From: Acetobacter cibinongensis
GTDB lineage: Bacteria; Pseudomonadota; Alphaproteobacteria; Acetobacterales; Acetobacteraceae
Assembly: GCF_000963925.1 (NCBI RefSeq)
Contig: NZ_BAMV01000003.1
Coordinates: 62,001-126,000, forward strand
Length of the DNA stretch: 64,000 nt
Direction of reading: 5' to 3'
Below the pieces are notes generated by a model. That model searched no databases. It saw only the letters and a list, made by a program, of their open reading frames with translations, and was not told the origin of the DNA. Both the position numbers and the translations under genes were made by a program. The number at the start of each line of letters is the position of its first letter. Within the stretch, counting starts at the first letter, position 1. Positions 24,997 to 35,474 of the stretch are shown one piece after another.

Positions 24997-25021
24997 TGTA
25001 TTCCGATACATATTTTGTATC
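24997..25021. promoter_or_regulatory. Overlapping inverted repeats between luxI and luxR
   Basis: TGTAT (24997-25001), ATACA (25006-25010) and TGTATC (25016-25021) alternate in orientation: GATACA-TATTT-TGTATC is a perfect 6-bp inverted repeat, and TGTAT-TCCG-ATACA is a second one sharing the middle arm. The surrounding DNA is AT-rich and probably holds the luxR promoter. Confidence 0.4.
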
Positions 25022-25076
25022 ATTATTGACAAGGAAGCAGACAGTTTTTTCCAAGTGAAAGTTTGTAGCGAAGAGA

Positions 25077-25802
25077 ATGCTTATTCCCCCGCGTATTATG
25101 CAGGATCTTATCGCTGCTATTGTGGAGTCAAAAACACTTCCGGAGTTGAAGGCCATTATGGCGGTGCTACCGCTTAAAAGTGGCCTTCAACATGCAGTTT
25201 ATCATTATCTGGGTACCCCGGCCAAACCGCTACTGGATATTCCCGGCTTTGCCACATACCCGGATGAATGGGTGACTCGTTACCTGGAAAACGGGTACGT
25301 GCAGGTTGACCCAGTTGTGCGGCGGGGACTGCGCTCCATTCTGCCGTTTGAGTGGAGCGAGCTGACCATCGACACGCCTGAACAGAAAAAACTGTTCACA
25401 GAGTCTCAGGAGTTTGACCTCGGCAAGGCAGCACTCAGCCTGCCTGTGCGTGGGTTAGGGGGAGAAAACGCCCTCTTTACCATTACAAGTGAAGCGCCAG
25501 ATACGTTCAGCGGCCCGCAACGTGTCAATTATGTGCGGGATTATCAGGTTCTGGGCGTTTATGTGCATGAAAGCTTTGCCCGCCTGAACAAGCTGATTCC
25601 AGAACAGACCATGGAACTCTCCAGACGTGAAACCCAGTGCCTTAAGCTGGCATCGGAAGGGTTGCTGGGTAAGGAGATAGCCCACCGGCTTAAACTGTCA
25701 GAACCGGCAGTCAGGCTGTATTTGCGTATTGCGCGGCATAAACTGGGGGCATCCAGCACCAGCGGTGCTGTTGCACTCGGGGTCAGGCGCGGGCTTATCT
25801 AA
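25077..25802 (+). CDS. LuxR-family quorum-sensing transcriptional regulator
   Basis: 241 aa. The autoinducer-binding domain has the conserved set seen in TraR and LuxR: Trp65 and Tyr69 in EWVTRYLENGY, Asp78-Pro79 in VDPVVRRG, and Trp93. The C-terminal GerE-type helix-turn-helix is LSRRETQCLKLASEGLLGKE (start of domain, about residue 180) followed by IAHRLKLSEPAVRLYL. It should bind the AHL made by the adjacent synthase and control target genes, probably including luxI. GAAGAG precedes the ATG. The gene ends three bases from the convergent photolyase stop. Confidence 0.93.
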   Translation: MLIPPRIMQDLIAAIVESKTLPELKAIMAVLPLKSGLQHAVYHYLGTPAKPLLDIPGFATYPDEWVTRYLENGYVQVDPVVRRGLRSILPFEWSELTIDTPEQKKLFTESQEFDLGKAALSLPVRGLGGENALFTITSEAPDTFSGPQRVNYVRDYQVLGVYVHESFARLNKLIPEQTMELSRRETQCLKLASEGLLGKEIAHRLKLSEPAVRLYLRIARHKLGASSTSGAVALGVRRGLI

Positions 25803-25805
25803 AGT

Positions 25806-27275
25806 TCACTCGTCTTTCTGGCGTGCTGGCAGATTCTTGTAACTTTCAAGCGCAATGGTGCGGGCCGCCTTTAACTCCACAATCGGGTGCGGGTAGGTCG
25901 TGCCAAGGTGCAGGCCAATCTGGCGGCACAGAGCGGCATCCGCCTTCCACGGTGTGTGAATCAGTTTATCCGGCAGGTGGCGCAGTTCAGGCACCCATGT
26001 ACGGATATAGGCACCCGAGGGGTCAAATTTTTCAGACTGCCCAATCGGGTTGAAAATACGAAACCACGGTGAGGCATCGATGCCGGTGCCAGCACACCAC
26101 TGCCAGTTCATGGCGTTTTGTGCGGGGTCTGCATCCACAAGGCGTTGATGAAACCAGGCTTCCCCCTTACGCCAGTCTGTCAGCAGGTGCTTGGTCAGGA
26201 AGGATGCCACAACCATGCGGACCCGGTTATGCATCCAGCCCGTCTGGTAAAGCTGGCGCATACCTGCATCAACCAGCGGGTAGCCGGTCTGGCCGTGCTG
26301 CCAGGCTTTTAGCAGGGCAGCATCATCATGCCAGGGCATGTCATTAAATTCGGACCGCAGGTTTTCTGTTGGCAAAGTGGGTTGGTAGAAAAGCTGCATG
26401 TAAGCAAAATCCCGCCACCCGAGTTCTGACAGAAAAGTCCATGCGTTTTCTGAAATAGCACCGTTTTTCTCAATAGCGGCTTCTACGCTGTGCCACACCT
26501 GCCGCGCAGAGATCAGCCCAGCGCGCAGATAGGGAGAGAGGCGGGATGTTGTGTCTTTGTCCGGTCGGTCGCGCTCCGTGCTGTAGCGGGCTACGTTATC
26601 GTCTACAAAGTCTTTCAGAAAATCCTGTGCATCCGCTTCCGTACAGGGCCAGTCCATCGCGGCGTCAGCCGCCCCTTCGGGCAGTGTGGGTGCCGGTATG
26701 GCAGCGGCTTTGGTGGCCAGCGCCTTAACCGCGGCAGGCCACGCGGCAAAGGTGAGGGAGGATGGGGCGGGCACACACCGGCCGGGCGCACCCAGTTCAC
26801 GTGCGGCACGCCACCAGGCTGTAAACACCTTGTACGGCTGGCCGCTGCCTGTTTGCACCGCCCAGGGTTCATGCAGCAGGCGGCCGGAAAGCGAATGCGT
26901 GGTAATCTGCCTAAGCCCTAGCGTGGTTTTCAGCGCGGTATCCTGCTCTTTGCCAACAGGGTCATATCGCCGGTTCCACAGCACAGTGTCGGCCTTAAAG
27001 AGCGTGACAAGTTCCGGTATAATGTCTGGCGTGTTGCCTTCCACGGTCAACAACTCGCCGCCCTGTGCGGTCAGGGCTTCTGCCAAAGCACGGCGGGACT
27101 GGTCCAGCCACCAGCCAATGGCTCCCTCGCGGCGGGTGGCGGGGTCTTGCACATAAACACACACAACCGGCTGCCCTGTGGTGCAGGCCATGTGCAGCGC
27201 CGGATTATCGGTAAGGCGAAAATCATCCCGGAAAAGGACAAGGACAGGGGGGGCGGAGGGGCTCTGTGTGCTCAT
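25806..27275 (-). CDS. phrB: Deoxyribodipyrimidine photolyase
   Basis: 489 aa. The N-terminal antenna domain starts with VLVLFRDDFRLTDNPAL, and the C-terminal FAD domain contains TSRLSPYLRAGLISARQVW, FLSELGWRDFAYMQLFY, PLVDAGMRQLYQTGWMHNR and WCAGTGIDASPWFRIFNP. This is a class I CPD photolyase layout: blue light drives repair of UV-made cyclobutane pyrimidine dimers. Length is normal. A cryptochrome cannot be fully excluded, but the motifs fit the repair enzyme. Confidence 0.93.
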   Translation of the reverse strand: MSTQSPSAPPVLVLFRDDFRLTDNPALHMACTTGQPVVCVYVQDPATRREGAIGWWLDQSRRALAEALTAQGGELLTVEGNTPDIIPELVTLFKADTVLWNRRYDPVGKEQDTALKTTLGLRQITTHSLSGRLLHEPWAVQTGSGQPYKVFTAWWRAARELGAPGRCVPAPSSLTFAAWPAAVKALATKAAAIPAPTLPEGAADAAMDWPCTEADAQDFLKDFVDDNVARYSTERDRPDKDTTSRLSPYLRAGLISARQVWHSVEAAIEKNGAISENAWTFLSELGWRDFAYMQLFYQPTLPTENLRSEFNDMPWHDDAALLKAWQHGQTGYPLVDAGMRQLYQTGWMHNRVRMVVASFLTKHLLTDWRKGEAWFHQRLVDADPAQNAMNWQWCAGTGIDASPWFRIFNPIGQSEKFDPSGAYIRTWVPELRHLPDKLIHTPWKADAALCRQIGLHLGTTYPHPIVELKAARTIALESYKNLPARQKDE

Positions 27276-27287
27276 GCCCGCACCCTG

Positions 27288-27509
27288 TCACGTTTTTCTG
27301 AAGGCTGACAACAGCGTGATAAAATAAAGGAGGAAGCCTGCAACCCGTGCGGCGGAAGGTGCGTTTAGCGGCGTCAGGCTCCAGCCAAAAGTAGAGCTGA
27401 AAGCGGCATGCGGGGCTGTCAGTATGCTTGCCCTACACATATCAAAAGTGCCTTGGGTGGTTGAAAAAACGCGCAAGCCTTCCGTTATCAGTAACACTGC
27501 ACCAGCCAT
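27288..27509 (-). CDS. Possible small membrane protein of unknown function
   Basis: Frame of 73 codons from ATG 27509, ending 12 bp before the photolyase start on the same strand. Two hydrophobic parts are visible ([14 protein letters not shown] and [15 protein letters not shown]). It occupies otherwise empty space, but its start overlaps the msrB ribosome site in antisense and has none of its own; an internal ATG at 27443 is an alternative. Could be real or chance. Confidence 0.3.
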   Translation of the reverse strand: MAGAVLLITEGLRVFSTTQGTFDMCRASILTAPHAAFSSTFGWSLTPLNAPSAARVAGFLLYFITLLSAFRKT

Positions 27510-27523
27510 CAAGGAGACAGACC

Positions 27524-27928
27524 ATGGCAGAAAGTTGCTCTACCGCCCGTTGTGGGGCGCGCCCTCTTACCCCGGAGCAGGAGCATATCCTGCGGGAGCG
27601 TGGTACGGAATATCCCGGTTCCAGCCCGCTGAATGCTGAAAAGCGGGACGGCATATATCAGTGCGCCGGGTGCGGGGCGGATTTGTTTTCGTCCGAGACA
27701 AAATATGAAAGCGGGAGCGGGTGGCCATCCTTCTATGCCCCTCTTACCGGTGCGGTCAGCAGTCGGCAGGATAGCAGCCACGGCATGGTCCGCACGGAGG
27801 TCACATGCGCCCATTGTCACGGGCATTTGGGGCATGTTTTCCCCGATGGTCCGCCGCCTACAGGCGAACGCTACTGCATGAACGGCCTTGCGCTGGATTT
27901 TGTCCCGCGTGAGCCGGAAGAGGCTTAA
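27524..27928 (+). CDS. msrB: Peptide-methionine (R)-S-oxide reductase
   Basis: 134 aa, starting at ATG 27524 after AAGGAG. MsrB repairs methionine-R-sulfoxide in proteins. Zinc-binding pairs CAGCGADLF and [12 protein letters not shown] are present, with the substrate strand [13 protein letters not shown]. The catalytic cysteine is in [11 protein letters not shown]; most MsrB proteins have RYCINSASL here, so the residues after Cys-x-Asn are unusual while the nucleophile is kept. Followed 43 bp later by a DUF4112 gene. Confidence 0.93.
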   Translation: MAESCSTARCGARPLTPEQEHILRERGTEYPGSSPLNAEKRDGIYQCAGCGADLFSSETKYESGSGWPSFYAPLTGAVSSRQDSSHGMVRTEVTCAHCHGHLGHVFPDGPPPTGERYCMNGLALDFVPREPEEA

Positions 27929-27971
27929 GACCTCTCTTGCAGGGTGGCTTCGGCCACCCCACATCTCTGGC

Positions 27972-28355
27972 ATGACACATGCTCATGCTTTTGCCGGTAA
28001 CGGCTTTGCGTCCTCCCATACTCAAACAGCCCAGCGTCTGCGCCGTGTTCAGCGGCTTGCATGGTTGCTGGATGCAGCCGTGCGCTTGCCGGGTACCCGT
28101 TTTCGGTTCGGGGCAGACGCGGTTATTGGTCTGCTCCCGGTAGGGGGCAGCCTGATTATGGGGCTGGTCTCGCTCTATATCGTGTTCGAGGCATGGCGGA
28201 TGAGCCTGCCCACCGCAGTTCTTGTGCGTATGGTGGGCAATATTGCCGTTGAAACACTGGTTGATACCGTACCGGTGGCCGGTAATATTTTTGACGCAGC
28301 GTTTAAAGCGAACCTGCGGAATGTTGCCCTTATGGAGCAGGCTCTCAGGCAGTAG
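27972..28355 (+). CDS. DUF4112 family membrane protein
   Basis: 127 aa. The pattern LAWLLDAAVRLPGTRFRFGAD, IGLLPVGGSLIMGLVSLYIV and DTVPVAGNIFDAAFKANLRN is characteristic of DUF4112, a small family with two membrane helices and unknown function. The start (ATG 27972) has a weak ribosome site. It probably shares a transcript with msrB and overlaps the convergent TetR gene by 11 bp at its end. Confidence 0.83.
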   Translation: MTHAHAFAGNGFASSHTQTAQRLRRVQRLAWLLDAAVRLPGTRFRFGADAVIGLLPVGGSLIMGLVSLYIVFEAWRMSLPTAVLVRMVGNIAVETLVDTVPVAGNIFDAAFKANLRNVALMEQALRQ

Positions 28356-29070
28356 CCGGAGTAGCTCTGGTTTTTGGCGGAGGAGACTCTCCGCCAACAG
28401 CCCTGACGAAAAGCGTCCATCCCCGGTCAAAAAAGTCCTTGCGCTCTGCCTGTGTAGTAAAGGGGGCTAGACCAAACAGGGCGCTTTCCAGCGCAGCGCC
28501 AGTGATCAGCCCGCTGAGCAGGTCCACTGTTGTGTCATCCGCATTACCGGGGTTGATTTGCCCCGCTGCCTCTGCCGCCTTGAGCAGGCGTAGAATACTG
28601 GCATCAATCGGTCCACCAATATTTTGCTTGGCGTATTCCGCAAGGGTTGGGTAACGGTACCCGTCTGAAATAAGAATGCGGTACGTGCCCAGCGCCATGG
28701 GTTGTAGGCTCAGGTCCAGCAGCAACTGCATGACATGCTTGAGTTCCGCCAACGGATTCTTAAGCGGCGTATCCTTGATGGAATGCAGGACCGAGGCGGT
28801 CAGATTGGTAATAACCGCCTTGAACAGGTCTTCCTTAGACGCATAGCGGCGATACAGTGTTTGCTTGCTGGCAGACGCCTTGCGCGCAATCTGGTCCACA
28901 GATGTGCCAGCATACCCGTGCTGCACAAACAGGCCCGCCGCGACCTCCAGCAAATACTGGTCAAGCTGCTCCGTATCTTCCGGGGTGGGGCGGCCGCAGC
29001 GGCGCTTTTTACCCTGCAGGCAGGGGTTAAGCATATCAAGAAAGCTGGTATTCCGCTTTGCACTGGTCAT
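28345..29070 (-). CDS. TetR/AcrR-family transcriptional regulator
   Basis: 241 aa from ATG 29070 (another in-frame ATG lies at 29034). A basic N-terminal extension (KKRRCGRPTPEDTEQ) leads into the TetR DNA-binding domain FVQHGYAGTSVDQIARKASA with SKQTLYRRYASKEDLFKAVI. The C-terminal half resembles the AefR/YcdC-like group. It diverges from the aspartate decarboxylase gene 274 bp away and is the likely regulator of that gene, though this rests on position only. Confidence 0.87.
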   Translation of the reverse strand: MTSAKRNTSFLDMLNPCLQGKKRRCGRPTPEDTEQLDQYLLEVAAGLFVQHGYAGTSVDQIARKASASKQTLYRRYASKEDLFKAVITNLTASVLHSIKDTPLKNPLAELKHVMQLLLDLSLQPMALGTYRILISDGYRYPTLAEYAKQNIGGPIDASILRLLKAAEAAGQINPGNADDTTVDLLSGLITGAALESALFGLAPFTTQAERKDFFDRGWTLFVRAVGGESPPPKTRATPATA

Positions 29071-29161
29071 GACGTGCGGTCTCGGGACAAGGGGCAGGGG
29101 CCGTTCATAAAAAAGTGTTGAGGGGAAAAGGACCACTCTCCCGGCTACCAGCAGGGTCTGA

Positions 29162-30964
<1,803 letters not shown>

Positions 30965-30966
30965 GG

Positions 30967-31005
30967 AAAAACGCCCGGCTGAGGCTGCCTCAGCACGGGC
31001 GTTTT
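30967..31005 (+). terminator. Terminator of aspD
   Basis: AAAACGCCCG and CGGGCGTTTT form a perfect 10-bp stem, with extra GCTGAG/CTCAGC pairing inside, directly after the aspD stop. Confidence 0.88.
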
Positions 31006-31015
31006 GGGCGCTCCA

Positions 31016-31053
31016 GACCTTACCTTATCCGGCTTGCTCTGCCGGGTAAGGTC
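31016..31053 (-). terminator. Hairpin after the SDR gene, probable terminator
   Basis: GACCTTACC and GGTAAGGTC are perfect inverse copies, just past the stop of the convergent SDR gene. No long T run follows, so termination strength is uncertain. Confidence 0.55.
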
Positions 31054-31060
31054 AGTGTGG

Positions 31061-31792
31061 TCAGGCCAGCATACCGCCATCAACAGGCACGGCGGCACCC
31101 GTAATGTAGCCTGCATCCGGGCTTGCAAGGAAAGAGACCGTGCGGGCAATGTCGTTCACGGTGCCATAAGCTCCGGTTGCGACAAATCCGGCCAGTACGC
31201 GAGCGCCTTCCGTGTCGGACGGATTCATTTCCGTATTGATGGGGCCGGGTTCTACCACATTGATGGTAATGCCCTGTGGCCCAAGGTCGCGTGCCGCACC
31301 CTGTGCAAAGCCACGCAGGCCAGCCTTTGTGGCGGAGTAGAGGGAAAGCCCGGCAAACGGGGCACGGCCCGCAAAAGCAGACCCCATAAGAATAATGCGG
31401 CCGCCTTTGGTCATATGCTGCGCGGCTTCATGGGTTTCTACCATCACGCCGCGTAGGTTCAGGTTGAGGGTCTGCTCAATCTGCTCAATGCTGGCATCGG
31501 CAATGGTGGTGTAGGGGTAGGCCCCGGCGTTACAGACCAGCGTGTCCAGCCGTCCGAAATGCTGCACGGTTTCCGCCACAACCTTGCGGTTGCCATCAAC
31601 CGTTGCGCCGTCTGCCTGAATGGTCAGCACTTTACGGCCAGTTTTGCGGATTTTTTCGGCCAGTTCTTCAGCGCGGGTGGCGCTGCGGGCGTAGGAGATG
31701 GCAATATCAAACCCATCAGCAGCCAGTGCTTCTGCAACAGCAGCACCAATGCCGCGGCTTCCGCCTGTAATCAGGGCAACGCGATGTGTCAT
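31061..31792 (-). CDS. SDR-family NAD(P)-dependent oxidoreductase (FabG-like)
   Basis: 243 aa classical short-chain dehydrogenase. Cofactor motif ALITGGSRGIGAAVAEAL, the NAG signature in LVCNAGAYPY, catalytic Ser in ILMGSAFAG, and the YxxxK pair in SLYSATKAGLRG; C-terminal TGAAVPVDGGML is typical. GGAGGA precedes the ATG. Substrate unknown; FabG-like proteins of this kind often reduce keto compounds rather than acting in fatty acid synthesis. Stands alone between the aspD and aco units. Confidence 0.87.
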   Translation of the reverse strand: MTHRVALITGGSRGIGAAVAEALAADGFDIAISYARSATRAEELAEKIRKTGRKVLTIQADGATVDGNRKVVAETVQHFGRLDTLVCNAGAYPYTTIADASIEQIEQTLNLNLRGVMVETHEAAQHMTKGGRIILMGSAFAGRAPFAGLSLYSATKAGLRGFAQGAARDLGPQGITINVVEPGPINTEMNPSDTEGARVLAGFVATGAYGTVNDIARTVSFLASPDAGYITGAAVPVDGGMLA

Positions 31793-32132
31793 GTGCTTTA
31801 TCCTCCAACTGTGTGTGGTGCCATCTGTGCATCACAACTGCTTGTCTCAAACCACCCCCTGATACCGGGCCGGTGAAGGGACGGCCATAGCCCGACACGT
31901 CACAGCTCTGACAATGAAGGCCTTTTTTGGGAAATGGCAGGCGGTATGTTTCTCAGCCTATAGCGGAAAATTTCGCTGTTTTGTGCGAGTTTTAGGACGC
32001 TGTTTCACGGTTCTGACATAATTTAAGAAATTCACATATACGTGTATCACATAAATTGAACTGACAGATGTCATGCATGTTGTAACACTCGGCACGTTCC
32101 TCAGAACATGAAAAGAAATAAAGGAATTTTCC
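31793..32132. promoter_or_regulatory. Upstream region of the SDR gene and the aco operon
   Basis: 340 bp without a gene. The part near acoA is AT-rich and contains a near-palindrome ATATACGTGTAT (32036-32047; 10 of 12 symmetric) that may bind a regulator. I looked for the sigma-54 promoter pattern common before aco operons in other bacteria and found no convincing match, and no acoR activator gene lies nearby. Confidence 0.4.
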
Positions 32133-33098
32133 GTGCAGATAGCCAGAGACATCTTGCTTCAGTCATACCGCGCCATGCGCACGATCCGCGTGTTTGAAGA
32201 GCGCCTGCATGTTGAATTCGCAACTGGCGAAATTCCGGGCTTCGTCCATTTGTATTGCGGTGAGGAAGCCTCAGCCGTGGGCGTGTGCGCGCATTTGACT
32301 GATACGGATACAATTGCCAGCACACATCGCGGGCACGGCCATTGCATTGCCAAAGGTGTGGAAGTGCATGGCATGATGGCGGAAATTTATGGCCGCCAGA
32401 CCGGTGTATGCCGCGGCAAGGGTGGCTCCATGCATATTGCAGACCTCTCCAAGGGTATGCTGGGGGCCAATGGTATTGTGGGCGGCGGCCCGCCGCTGAT
32501 CTGCGGGGCGGCTCTCTCCCACAAAACATTGAAAGATAACGGCGTTGCCATCGCTTTTTACGGGGATGGTGCGTCCAATGAAGGCTTTACGCTGGAAAGC
32601 CTGAACCTTGCCAGTGTGTGGAAACTGCCTGCCGTGTTCGTGGTGGAAGATAACGGATATGGTGAGGCTACAGGCTCCTCTTACGCCTGTGCTGGTACGC
32701 AGAAGGACCGTGCAGCCGGGTTTGGCATGACGTATCTGGAATGTGACGGCACGGATTTTTTTGAGGTGTATGAAACAGCGCGTGAAGCCATAGAGCACGC
32801 CCGCTCAGGCCGTGGCCCGGTTATGCTGCATGTTCATTTAGCCCGGTGGTATGGCCATTTTGAAGGCGATGCCATGACCTACCGCGCCGCAGGGGAAGTG
32901 GCGCGGGAAAAAGAAAACCGTGATTGCCTCAAGATTTTTCGCGAAAAAGTGACTGGTGCCGGGCTGCTGGATGCCTCTGCGCTGGATGATATTGATACCG
33001 CAGTAGAAGATGAAGTTGAAAGCGCCGTGCAGGCTGCCAAGGCCGCCCCGTGGCCGGAAGACAGCGCCCTGATGGCGGATGTTTACGTTACCTACTGA
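32133..33098 (+). CDS. acoA: Acetoin dehydrogenase E1 component, alpha subunit
   Basis: 321 aa. Starts with GTG at 32133, preceded by AAAGGAA. Thiamine diphosphate-dependent E1 alpha: ASTHRGHGHCIAKG, GRQTGVCRGKGGSMH, and the ThDP motif FYGDGASNEGFTLESLNLA with Gly144-Asp-Gly and Asn149. With the beta subunit it cleaves acetoin to acetaldehyde and an acetyl group passed to the lipoyl arm of AcoC. The gene order acoA-acoB-acoC, with an alpha/beta-hydrolase type E2, favours acetoin over pyruvate as the substrate. Confidence 0.9.
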   Translation: MQIARDILLQSYRAMRTIRVFEERLHVEFATGEIPGFVHLYCGEEASAVGVCAHLTDTDTIASTHRGHGHCIAKGVEVHGMMAEIYGRQTGVCRGKGGSMHIADLSKGMLGANGIVGGGPPLICGAALSHKTLKDNGVAIAFYGDGASNEGFTLESLNLASVWKLPAVFVVEDNGYGEATGSSYACAGTQKDRAAGFGMTYLECDGTDFFEVYETAREAIEHARSGRGPVMLHVHLARWYGHFEGDAMTYRAAGEVAREKENRDCLKIFREKVTGAGLLDASALDDIDTAVEDEVESAVQAAKAAPWPEDSALMADVYVTY

Positions 33099-33192
33099 CC
33101 ATACGCCATGACCACGGCACAGCGCCGCCTGATGCACCGCGTAACAGGATGTCATCAGCGCTAGGCGTTTTAAAAAGGGACGAAAAAAGACA

Positions 33193-34221
33193 ATGAGTAA
33201 AAAGAGTTTTCGTCAGGCAATTAATGAAGCACTCCGTCAGGAAATGCGGCGTGACCCAACAGTTGTCCTTATGGGCGAAGATATTGCAGGCGGGCAGGGC
33301 GGTACCTCAGGCGTGGAAGATGCCTGGGGCGGTGTGCTGGGCGTCACCAAAGGGCTTTATACGGAGTTTGGGCCTGAGCGCGTTCTGGATACCCCTATTT
33401 CTGAGGCAGCTTATATTGGGGCAGCCGCCGGTGCGGCGGCAACAGGCCTGCGCCCGGTAGCGGAACTGATGTTTGTAGATTTTATCGGCTCCTGTCTGGA
33501 TCAGGTGCTTAATCAGGCGGCCAAGTTCCGGTATATGTTTGGTGGCAAGGCGCGCACACCCATGGTTATTCGGGCCATGTACGGCGCAGGGTTTAATGCC
33601 GCAGCCCAGCACAGCCAGTCTCTCTACCCACTCTTCACCCACATACCCGGTTTGAAAGTGGTTATTCCCTCTTCCCCCTATGAGGCCAAAGGCCTGCTCA
33701 TAGAAGCCATCCGGGATGATGACCCGGTGATCTTCCTTGAAAACAAAGTGATGTATGATGAAGAGGAAGATGTTCCTGATGAATCCTACACCATCCCGTT
33801 TGGTGAGGCGAACATTACCCGTGAGGGCGATGACGTAACCATTGTGGCTATTGGCCGCATGGTAGGTATGGCCAACGAGGCCGCAGACCGCCTTGAAAAA
33901 CAGGGCATTACCTGCACGGTTATTGACCCCCGCACGACCTCCCCGCTGGATGAACAGACCATTCTGGACTGTGTGGCGGAAACTGGCCGTCTTATTGTGG
34001 TGGATGAGTCCAGCCCACGCTGCAACATGGCGTGTGATATTTCCGCTCTGGTGGCGGAACAGGCTTTCCATACATTGAAAGCTCCCATCAAGCGTGTTGT
34101 GCCGCCGCATACGCCGGTACCTTTTTCCACACCGCTGGAAAAACTCTACATGCCCAGCGCAGAGAAAATTGAAGCTGCTGTAAAATCCGTTATGTCGCAG
34201 ACCACGCGTGAGGTTGCCTGA
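33193..34221 (+). CDS. acoB: Acetoin dehydrogenase E1 component, beta subunit
   Basis: 342 aa. Typical E1 beta layout: QAINEALRQEMRRDPTVVLMGEDIAG at the start (ends given), RVLDTPISEAAYIGAAAGAA, FVDFIGSCLDQVLNQAAKFRYM, and the transketolase C-terminal domain from DVTIVAIGRMV to IDPRTTSPLDEQT and VDESSPRCNMACDI. It forms the alpha2-beta2 E1 with AcoA. It follows acoA by 94 bp and precedes acoC by three. Confidence 0.92.
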   Translation: MSKKSFRQAINEALRQEMRRDPTVVLMGEDIAGGQGGTSGVEDAWGGVLGVTKGLYTEFGPERVLDTPISEAAYIGAAAGAAATGLRPVAELMFVDFIGSCLDQVLNQAAKFRYMFGGKARTPMVIRAMYGAGFNAAAQHSQSLYPLFTHIPGLKVVIPSSPYEAKGLLIEAIRDDDPVIFLENKVMYDEEEDVPDESYTIPFGEANITREGDDVTIVAIGRMVGMANEAADRLEKQGITCTVIDPRTTSPLDEQTILDCVAETGRLIVVDESSPRCNMACDISALVAEQAFHTLKAPIKRVVPPHTPVPFSTPLEKLYMPSAEKIEAAVKSVMSQTTREVA

Positions 34222-34224
34222 ACC

Positions 34225-35361
34225 ATGAGCAAAACTCCCATAGCCCTGACCATGCCCAAATTCGGCCTTGCCATGACAGAGGGTAAGCTGGCGTCCTGGA
34301 CGGTGCAGGTTGGCCAAGCCGTAAAGCAGGGTGATGAACTGGCGGATATTGAAACCAGCAAAATCACCAGCGGGTATGAAAGCCCTGCTGCCGGTACGCT
34401 GCGTAAGCAGATTGGGCAGGCGGGTGAAACCCTACCCGTAGGTGCCCTGATTGGCGTGCTGGCGGATGCAGACGTGTCCGATGCGGATATTGAGGCCTTC
34501 ATTACGCAGTTTCAGGCTGAACAGGCACCGCAGGAGGGTGCTGATGAGGCTTCTGCCCGTGCCAGCGGACCGCAGACCGTGCAGGTTGGGGATTATAGCC
34601 TGAATGTGCAGGAAAGCGGGTCCGGCACGGGCTTGCCTGTGCTGCTGATACATGGTTTTGGCGGTGACCTGAGCAACTGGCAGCTTACGCAGGAGCCTTT
34701 GGCGGCACACCGCCGGGTGATCAGCTTTGACCTGCCGGGCCATGGGGCGTCCAGCAAAAGCGTGCAGGATGGCTCTCTCACCGCACTGGCAGCAAGCGTT
34801 GCAGAGCTTTTGAAAACGCTTGATATTCCCAAGGCGCATATTGTCGGCCATTCGTTGGGTGGCGGCGTTGCCCTGTCCCTGCTGCGTGACCAGCCAGAGA
34901 AAGTGGCCTCCCTGACCCTGATTGCTCCGGCAGGTGTGGGGAAGACTGTTAATGCAGACTTCCTGTCAGGTTTTGCAGAAGCGGACCGTAACCGCGCCAT
35001 GCAGACCGAGCTTGAAAAACTGGTGCATAACAAGGCCCTGATTGGCCGCAAGATGGTAGATGCCGTTATGCGTGCCCGCCGGTTGGATGGCGCACGGGAT
35101 GCCTTGCGCACCATTACAGCAGCCTGTTTTGAGCAGGATAAGCAAAAAGATGCCTTATTGCCGGTTCTGGAAAATGCCAAGGTGCCAGTACAGGTTTTCT
35201 GGGGGCAGGAAGATGCCATTCTGTCAGTAGAGGCAGCATCCAGCTTGCCAGACCATGTGGCAACACACCTCTACCCGGATGTAGGGCACCTGCCGCAAAT
35301 GGAAAAAGCAACCGAGGTCAATAAACTGATCGAAAGCTTTCTGGAAAAAGCCGAGGCTTAA
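34225..35361 (+). CDS. acoC: Acetoin dehydrogenase E2 component with lipoyl and alpha/beta-hydrolase domains
   Basis: 378 aa. Residues 1-90 are a lipoyl domain with the lipoylated lysine at Lys46 in DIETSKITSG. A short linker leads to an alpha/beta-hydrolase fold: LLIHGFGGDLSNW, FDLPGHGASS, the nucleophile Ser210 in VGHSLGGGVAL, an acid in WGQEDAIL and a His in PDVGHLPQME. The classical acyltransferase core (with its HxxxD motif) is absent; this is the known AcoC type, and the hydrolase-like domain is taken to perform the acetyl transfer. No dihydrolipoamide dehydrogenase follows, so E3 must be borrowed from another complex. Confidence 0.92.
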   Translation: MSKTPIALTMPKFGLAMTEGKLASWTVQVGQAVKQGDELADIETSKITSGYESPAAGTLRKQIGQAGETLPVGALIGVLADADVSDADIEAFITQFQAEQAPQEGADEASARASGPQTVQVGDYSLNVQESGSGTGLPVLLIHGFGGDLSNWQLTQEPLAAHRRVISFDLPGHGASSKSVQDGSLTALAASVAELLKTLDIPKAHIVGHSLGGGVALSLLRDQPEKVASLTLIAPAGVGKTVNADFLSGFAEADRNRAMQTELEKLVHNKALIGRKMVDAVMRARRLDGARDALRTITAACFEQDKQKDALLPVLENAKVPVQVFWGQEDAILSVEAASSLPDHVATHLYPDVGHLPQMEKATEVNKLIESFLEKAEA

Positions 35362-35426
35362 ACGCCCCTGCGTAAAAGGCCGGATGTGTAAAAACCTTCG
35401 GCCCTTTCTCTCTGTTTCGGAACAGA

Positions 35427-35467
35427 TAAAAAGGCTGCCACACTAGTCAAGTGTGTGCAGCCTTTTT
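35427..35467. terminator. Bidirectional terminator between acoC and ndh
   Basis: AAAAAGGCTGC-ACACT pairs with AGTGT-GCAGCCTTTTT. A second, weaker hairpin (AAAGGCCG/CGGCCCTTT) lies just upstream at about 35376-35407. Confidence 0.88.
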
Positions 35468-35474
35468 GCTGGTG

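Noticed and set aside
31793-32132. Sigma-54 promoter before acoA
   Set aside because: TGGCAG at about 31933 lacks the matching GC element at the right distance.
33307-34317. 336-codon minus-strand frame across acoB
   Set aside because: Shadow of a gene with full catalytic motifs on the plus strand.
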